64,000 nt of DNA from Mesorhizobium sp. (GTDB taxonomy: Bacteria > Pseudomonadota > Alphaproteobacteria > Rhizobiales > Rhizobiaceae): contig NZ_SUGA01000003.1 in assembly GCF_004963255.1 (NCBI RefSeq), forward strand, positions 106,504 through 170,503, given 5' to 3'. Made by a program: the position numbers and the translations under genes. Under the pieces are notes generated by a model. That model was not told the DNA's origin. It worked only from the letters and a program-made list of their open reading frames with translations, and did not search any database. Of this stretch, positions 59,423 through 64,000 are shown piece by piece (position 1 is the first letter of the stretch; each line of letters opens with the position of its first letter).

Positions 59423-60172
59423 ATGGCGGCAATGCTGCAGAACAAAGTCGCCCTGGTGACCGGAGGAACCGGCGGTATCGGGGCGCAGATCGTTGCCAGG
59501 CTGGCGCAGGAAGGGGTCTCGGTCGTCATCGGCTACAACAGCTCGCGCCAGGCGGCCGAAATGCTGGTCCCGACACTGGCGCCCGGCGATCACCTCGTCG
59601 CTGAGGCAGCCGTCACCGACAGCGGTTGCTTGGCGCGGCTCGCCGGCCAGATCGATGAGAGGTTCGGCCGGCTGGATATATTGGTCAATTGCGCCGGCAT
59701 AACCCGCTTCGTGCCGCATCCGGACCTCGACAGCCTTGACGACGCGCTGATCGACCACATCCTCAGCGTTAACGTGCGCGGTGTCATCGCCGCAACGCGG
59801 GCGATGCGGCCGCTGCTCGACCGCACCGGCGACGGCGTCGTTGTCAATATCTCGTCGATCGCGGGCGTCACCGCCATGGGCAGCAACATCGCCTATTGCG
59901 CGTCCAAGGCCGCGGTCGACAATCTGACCAAGTCGCTGGCGCGCGCTCTGGCGCCGAAGATCAGGGTAGTCTCCGTTTCGCCCGGCGTCGTCGACACCGA
60001 TTTCATCAAGGGCCGCGACGAATCCTGGCGCGATGAACAGGCGAGCCGGACGCCGCTCGGGCGATTGGGCACGCCCGACGATGTTGCCGAGGCGGTCCTG
60101 GCGGCTGCGGCACAGCTTCGCTTCGCGACAGGAATTATCATCCCGGTCGACGGCGGGCGACCTTTGGCGTGA
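59423..60172 (+). CDS. Short-chain dehydrogenase/reductase
   Basis: 249 residues, classical SDR: KVALVTGGTGGIGAQIVARL, LVNCAGITRF, NISSIAGVTAMGSNI and YCASKAAVDNLTKSLARALA (Tyr-x3-Lys), then SVSPGVVDTDFIKGRDESWR. Likely NAD(P)-dependent oxidation or reduction of a sugar hydroxyl in the same pathway. GAC GGG separates it from the previous gene by 14 nt. Confidence 0.9.
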   Translation: MAAMLQNKVALVTGGTGGIGAQIVARLAQEGVSVVIGYNSSRQAAEMLVPTLAPGDHLVAEAAVTDSGCLARLAGQIDERFGRLDILVNCAGITRFVPHPDLDSLDDALIDHILSVNVRGVIAATRAMRPLLDRTGDGVVVNISSIAGVTAMGSNIAYCASKAAVDNLTKSLARALAPKIRVVSVSPGVVDTDFIKGRDESWRDEQASRTPLGRLGTPDDVAEAVLAAAAQLRFATGIIIPVDGGRPLA

Positions 60173-60212
60173 TTGTATCTCGGATGTTCGCATGGCCCTG
60201 GTGGAGAGCTGA

Positions 60213-61217
60213 ATGACCGCAACAATTGCCATCACCGTCGGCGATCCGGCGGGCGTCGGACCGGAGATCGCGCTCAAGGCCGTCCAGCATTTCGCTCCGC
60301 AACTTGAGGCCGGCGACTTTCGGTTGCGCCTGATCGGATCGCTGGCAGCGCTGGACCGGACAGCCCGGTCCCTGGCCTTGCCGTTGCCCGCCGTCGCGAC
60401 GGCGGATGAACAGCTCGGCATCTGGCCAATCGAGGGTTGCGCGGTCGGTATCGGCCAGGTGTCGGCGCAAGGCGGCAGTCAGGCCTATGAGGCCGTGGCC
60501 GAGGGTGTTCGGCGCACAATGGCGGGCGAGGCTTCGGCCATCGTCACTGCGCCGCTCAACAAGGAATCGCTGCATCTGGCGGGGCATCGATTCCCGGGCC
60601 ACACCGAGCTGTTGGCGGCGCTGACCGGGGCGCGCGACAGCGCGATGATGCTCGCGCACGGGTCCTTCCGCGTCAGCCATGTCACGACGCATATTGCGCT
60701 GGAAGATGTGCCGAGGCGAGCGACGGAGCCCCGCATGCGCAGGGTTCTCGACCTGACGATCGAAGCCTTGAAGCATCTGGGGATCGCCGCCCCCCGCGTC
60801 GCGATCGCCGCGCTCAATCCGCATGCCGGTGAAGGCGGCATTTTCGGCACCCACGACATCCGCGTCACGGAGCCGATCGTCGCCGACTACCGGGCGCGCG
60901 GCCATGATGTCCATGGTCCCGTCCCGGGCGACACCGTCTTCGTGAAGATGCGCGGCGGCGCCTATGACGCGGTCGTGGCCATGTATCACGATCAGGGCCA
61001 TATTCCGGTGAAGCTGCTCGGCTTCCAGATCGATCCACAGACGGGGAAATGGCTTGGCCTGAGCGGGGTCAACATCACGCTCGGCCTGCCGATCGTGCGC
61101 ACCTCCGTCGATCACGGCACCGCATTCGACATCGCCGGCCGCGGCATCGCCCGCGAAAGCAGCCTCATCGAGGCGATCGACTACGCCTTGTCGCTGACGG
61201 CGGAGAAGGCTGCGTGA
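60213..61217 (+). CDS. pdxA2: PdxA-family oxidative decarboxylase (PdxA2 type)
   Basis: 334 residues of the PdxA fold: ITVGDPAGVGPEIALKAVQH, VTAPLNKESLHLAGHRFPGH, LAHGSFRVSHVTTHIAL, NPHAGEGGIFG and the metal His in AMYHDQGHIPVKLLGF. Beside DUF1537 kinases this subgroup (PdxA2/DenD-like) oxidises and decarboxylates four-carbon acid sugar 4-phosphates to dihydroxyacetone phosphate. The housekeeping PdxA for vitamin B6 is normally next to ksgA/surA, which are absent here. Confidence 0.9.
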   Translation: MTATIAITVGDPAGVGPEIALKAVQHFAPQLEAGDFRLRLIGSLAALDRTARSLALPLPAVATADEQLGIWPIEGCAVGIGQVSAQGGSQAYEAVAEGVRRTMAGEASAIVTAPLNKESLHLAGHRFPGHTELLAALTGARDSAMMLAHGSFRVSHVTTHIALEDVPRRATEPRMRRVLDLTIEALKHLGIAAPRVAIAALNPHAGEGGIFGTHDIRVTEPIVADYRARGHDVHGPVPGDTVFVKMRGGAYDAVVAMYHDQGHIPVKLLGFQIDPQTGKWLGLSGVNITLGLPIVRTSVDHGTAFDIAGRGIARESSLIEAIDYALSLTAEKAA

Positions 61218-62287
61218 ACAATGGCCCGACCCGGCGCTGTGCTGGCAAGGATGTCCTGATCGTCGCGGACGACATTACGGGCGCGCTCGACACGGCCGGC
61301 TATTTCGCCACGCCCGAAAACCCGATCCAAGTCTGGCTCGATCGGCCGCCCGTCATTTCCGGCGGCAATGCGATCGACCTCGACACGCGTGATCTCGATG
61401 AGGCAACGGCTTGCAGGCGTGTCGCCGATATCTTCGCCGGACGCGACTCGGGTGTGCTCTCGTTCAAGAAGATCGACAGCGTCATGCGTGGCCATCCGAT
61501 TGCGGAGGCGGTCGCCGCGTTTCGCGCAGGGCGCTTCGAACGCGCCCTTTTTGCACCTGCGTTCCCTGCCGCGGATCGCGTTACGGTCAATGGACGGCAG
61601 TGGGCCGGCTCCGCTCAAGGCTTGATGCAGGTCGGCCCGGCGCTTGTCGACGCGCTGTTGAGCCACGGTGTTTCGGCGGCGATGACTGGCGATGCAGTCG
61701 TGCGAAGCGGATTCGTCGTGGCCGATGCGAGAACCGATGCCGAGCTTGCGGGGGCGATTGCCAATTTCGAGGGAGGCGGCAACGACATCTATGTCGGCAC
61801 GGCGGGACTTGCTTCTGTGCTCGCCGGAGGAGCACCTTTCAAGTTGCCGCGGCCTGCGCTGGATTTTGCGATCTGCGGGACGAATCATCCGGTGACACAG
61901 CGCCAGATCGCCGCAATCCGCACATTACAGGCCGTGGTCATGGACGGCGGCAGCACAGAGCTGCCCGAGCCGCCGGCCTTGTTGGTCGCGCCCTCCAGCG
62001 TTGCCTCCGACGCGGAGGCCCGGTTCATGATCGAGCGTTACCTCGATCGGCTCGTGGCTACGATCCCACGACCTCAAGCCGTGCTGGTGACAGGCGGCTG
62101 GACGCTTCGATTGCTGGCCCGCATTTGCGGAGCCTCGCATCTGCGATGTGAGGGGCTTTATGAGCCTGGCGTAGCGATAAGCCGGATGGTCGCGGGCGCG
62201 TGGAATGAGACGATTATTGTCTCGAAATCCGGCGGCTTCGGGCGCGAAGACCTCCTGGTCCGGCTGCTTGCCCCATCGCAACGCTAA
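61214..62287 (+). CDS. DUF1537-family acid-sugar kinase
   Basis: 357 residues, somewhat shorter than the usual 410-430. N-terminal domain: VLIVADDITGALDTAGYFAT and FKKIDSVMRGHPIAEAVAAF. C-terminal nucleotide-binding part: LVTGGWTLRLLARI and IIVSKSGGFGREDLLVRLLA. Family members (DenK, DtnK, OtnK) phosphorylate erythronate, threonate or 3-oxo-tetronates at O4. Starts with GTG overlapping the pdxA2 stop, so kinase and decarboxylase are coupled. Last gene of the operon. Confidence 0.88.
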   Translation: MNNGPTRRCAGKDVLIVADDITGALDTAGYFATPENPIQVWLDRPPVISGGNAIDLDTRDLDEATACRRVADIFAGRDSGVLSFKKIDSVMRGHPIAEAVAAFRAGRFERALFAPAFPAADRVTVNGRQWAGSAQGLMQVGPALVDALLSHGVSAAMTGDAVVRSGFVVADARTDAELAGAIANFEGGGNDIYVGTAGLASVLAGGAPFKLPRPALDFAICGTNHPVTQRQIAAIRTLQAVVMDGGSTELPEPPALLVAPSSVASDAEARFMIERYLDRLVATIPRPQAVLVTGGWTLRLLARICGASHLRCEGLYEPGVAISRMVAGAWNETIIVSKSGGFGREDLLVRLLAPSQR

Positions 62288-62289
62288 CA

Positions 62290-62465
62290 GACCGGCAGGC
62301 ACCAAGCGCCTCGCGCAGTAAGCGGCAAGCCTGCGGGATACGAATTCCGTGAAGAGCCGCACGCGCTTGGTCTTGCGTGCCTCCCCCTGGGTGAGAAGCC
62401 AGAGCGTTCCGTACATGTGCAGGTTGGTACCCGGCACCCTCGTCATCCCGAGCCCCTGCTGCCAC
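62290..62465 (-). pseudogene. C-terminal remnant of a LysR-family regulator
   Basis: The minus-strand frame reads GMTRVPGTNLHMYGTLWLLT and RKTKRVRLFTEFVSRRLAAY, the usual last 45 residues of a LysR effector domain (LWLLT..R.T.RVR). No HTH or ligand domain lies upstream in frame. It is broken at about 62465, directly against the reductase remnant of opposite orientation. Confidence 0.65.
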
Positions 62466-62483
62466 GAACGCGTTTCAGTCCCC

Positions 62484-62795
62484 GAAGAGCTGGACGGTCT
62501 CCCGTCCTCCGCCTTCATCGCGAAAGCGTTCACCGGCGCCAAGCTCGTGAAAGGCTTCAATCACCTGGTTGCAGCGACCCTGGCTACCGATCCGGTCGTC
62601 GAGGGCGGCCACCGGGTCGTCTTTCTGTCGAGCGACGACGAGGACGCGACCGCTCACGTCGCGGCCTTGGCCAAGCAACTCGGGTTCGCACCCGTCAAGC
62701 TGGGAAAGCTCGACGAGGGTGGCGCGCTGCTGCACGCACGCGGCCGCAGTTGGGGCGCGCTGATCTTCCAGGACTTGTTCAAGAAGGAACCCTAA
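62484..62795 (+). pseudogene. N-terminally truncated NADP oxidoreductase (F420-dependent-reductase-like)
   Basis: The frame gives SSAFIAKAFTGAKLVKGFNH, GGHRVVFLSSDDEDATAHVA and LGFAPVKLGKLDEGGALLHA, ending SWGALIFQDLFKKEP: the C-terminal ~100 residues of the coenzyme-F420-dependent NADP oxidoreductase-like family. The Rossmann nucleotide-binding N-terminus (GxGxxG) is missing, so it cannot bind cofactor. The frame stays open upstream only by chance. Confidence 0.65.
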
Positions 62796-62895
62796 CGGAT
62801 TTACTGCCCACTGTCAGAGGCGCGGCTTGCGCGAGCCCCTCCATGAGTGATCCAACCGGGCTAAATCAAATCCGAGGTCCGGAGGCAAAGACGGC

Positions 62896-64000
62896 TTACT
62901 GGTTCGTGGCGTTGCGATAGATGTCGAGCACGCGTGTCACGCTGCCGATCAGAAGCCCATGTGCGGTCGGTCTGATGCGGCCCGCGCCGACCTCGATATC
63001 AAGCTGGCCAATATATTGGCTGATCAGCGGGCGGGGAATCTCCCTGTCGCCAAGCGCGGCCAGCACCGCTGCGGTTGCGCGCTGCGCTTCCGGCGTCAGC
63101 CAGTAGTAGCGGATGCGGTCGCTGAAGGAGAAATGCCGCTGCAGGCGTTGCTCGTCCGATGTGCCGGAATAGTAGTTTCGCCAGTTCTCGGGCGAGGCGA
63201 GCATCACCCGCTCCATCGCCGCCTGCAGGTTTTCCCGGGACGGGTCGGGAACCATCTGATCGGCGATCAGACTGAGGCCGTAGAGCGCCTCGCGCAGCGT
63301 GAAGGTCAGCCATGGGCCGACTTTGAGGATGGCGAAACCGTCACGCACCAGCATGCCCAGCGCTTCCGCCGGCTGGTAGTCGGTCGAGTGCGCTTCGAAG
63401 ACGAATTGCGGCATGCGTTCCAGCACAGCGACCAGCTTGGTCGCCTTCTCCGTCGCATAGGCGACGATATCGGCATTGCCGAATTCGACGCCGGGCTGGA
63501 CGACGACGCCGACGACCCGGTCAAAGGCGCCATCGAGGCCGAGGCGAGAGAAAGCCTTGCGATGGACCTCGACCGTGCGGAGCGCGTCGGCAGGCTCGGT
63601 GACATGCATGTGCTCGAGCGGTTCGAGCGCGCCGCCGGGCACCGGTACCTCGGTGCCGATGATGTAGACGGGTCTCTCACCGCCGGCGCGCGCGACCGCC
63701 GCCTCGGCGACCTTGGCAAGCTCGGCCGCGCGGGCGGCAATCGTCTCGTCGGGGAGCGGCACCGGATCGTCGGCGCAGGCCATGCTGGTGTCGAGATGCA
63801 GCTTGGTGAACCCGGCGGCCGCATAGGCGTCGATCATCGCGGCCGCTTTCCGCATCGCCTCGGCAGCGGAGTCGTGCTTCCAGGGATTGGGTCCAAGATG
63901 GTCGCCGCCGAGGATCAGACGATCGAGGGGAAGACCGGCCTTGCCGGCATACGTTTCGACGAGGCCGCGAAAGGCGGCCGGCGCCATGCCGGTGTAGCCG
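62896..64000 (-). CDS. kbaZ: D-tagatose-bisphosphate aldolase non-catalytic subunit (KbaZ/GatZ), 5' end beyond window
   Basis: 368 residues visible; about 50-60 N-terminal residues lie past the right edge. Family marks: GYTGMAPAAFRGLVETYAGK, DRLILGGDHLGPNPWKH, AGFTKLHLDTSMACADDPVP, YIIGTEVPVPGGA and PEAQRATAAVLAALG. In enterics GatZ/KbaZ stabilises the class II aldolase GatY/KbaY. Alone, relatives are found in polyol and acid-sugar operons, where they may have their own aldolase activity. It runs towards the operon above and is separated from it by the pseudogene scar. Confidence 0.88.
   Translation of the reverse strand, partial: GYTGMAPAAFRGLVETYAGKAGLPLDRLILGGDHLGPNPWKHDSAAEAMRKAAAMIDAYAAAGFTKLHLDTSMACADDPVPLPDETIAARAAELAKVAEAAVARAGGERPVYIIGTEVPVPGGALEPLEHMHVTEPADALRTVEVHRKAFSRLGLDGAFDRVVGVVVQPGVEFGNADIVAYATEKATKLVAVLERMPQFVFEAHSTDYQPAEALGMLVRDGFAILKVGPWLTFTLREALYGLSLIADQMVPDPSRENLQAAMERVMLASPENWRNYYSGTSDEQRLQRHFSFSDRIRYYWLTPEAQRATAAVLAALGDREIPRPLISQYIGQLDIEVGAGRIRPTAHGLLIGSVTRVLDIYRNATNQ

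Noticed and set aside
60213..61217. Vitamin B6 PdxA
   Set aside because: The neighbouring DUF1537 kinase and sugar-transport context match the PdxA2 acid-sugar group.

Overview
The window looks like a high-GC alphaproteobacterial chromosome of the order Hyphomicrobiales (Rhizobiales), most likely Mesorhizobium or a close relative. The reasons are the dense ATGA-overlapping operons, the many sugar ABC importers, the EcfG/RpoE2-type promoters, a DUF768-like small protein and the DgcB-type ETF oxidase. This taxonomic call is inference. No rRNA, complete tRNA, CRISPR array, transposase or integrase was seen.

Three blocks can be separated. (1) 1-14.2 kb is a catabolic locus. A leftward operon encodes a ribose-type ABC importer (binding protein, ATPase, two permeases), a GMC flavo-oxidoreductase with a small partner subunit, a carboxymuconolactone-decarboxylase-like protein, an aldehyde dehydrogenase, an SMP-30 lactonase and a LysR regulator cut by the window edge. 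Divergent to it lies etfB-etfA plus a membrane-anchored Fe-S oxidoreductase that would pass electrons to quinone.

(2) 14.35-49.55 kb is an accessory segment of about 35 kb. It is bracketed by two diverged direct copies of a roughly 250-bp sequence, and the left copy carries the exact last 23 nt of a serine tRNA. Inside are a ten-gene operon for PQQ-dependent (lanthanide-type) alcohol oxidation joined to its own cytochrome c oxidase (17.8-27.1 kb), a convergent PQQ-associated ABC/beta-propeller operon (27.1-30.7 kb), pqqABCDE (40.2-43.5 kb), and many small envelope or stress proteins: two DUF892 ferritin-like proteins, DUF3618, a holin-like protein, PRC-barrel proteins, an Nramp-like transporter, an orphan ClpP-like protein, DUF1003, DUF4142, an exonuclease III and an exported SDR. 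Seventeen GGAAC-N18/19-TT sequences, the consensus of the alphaproteobacterial general-stress sigma factor EcfG/RpoE2, sit in front of genes here, mostly 24-48 nt upstream of the start codon. The block therefore reads as a general-stress-response island that includes a complete periplasmic alcohol-oxidising respiratory module.

(3) 49.6-64 kb is a second catabolic operon: a sugar ABC importer, a histidinol-dehydrogenase-family enzyme, a LacI repressor, an unrecognised protein, a metallo-beta-lactamase-fold hydrolase, an L-gulonate-3-dehydrogenase-like enzyme, an SDR, a PdxA-family enzyme and a DUF1537 acid-sugar kinase. Three perfect operator palindromes built on GAGAACGTTCTC lie before the ATPase and binding-protein genes and fit the LacI protein. 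The kinase and PdxA pair points to an acid-sugar-4-phosphate intermediate cleaved to dihydroxyacetone phosphate and CO2. A tagatose-bisphosphate aldolase subunit (KbaZ/GatZ) converges on it from the right edge, separated by the scar of a deleted divergent gene pair.

Strong perfect stem-loops occur between genes at several places (ALDH/SMP-30, binding protein/ATPase, pqqA/pqqB, binding protein/HisD-like), probably setting unequal expression inside operons.
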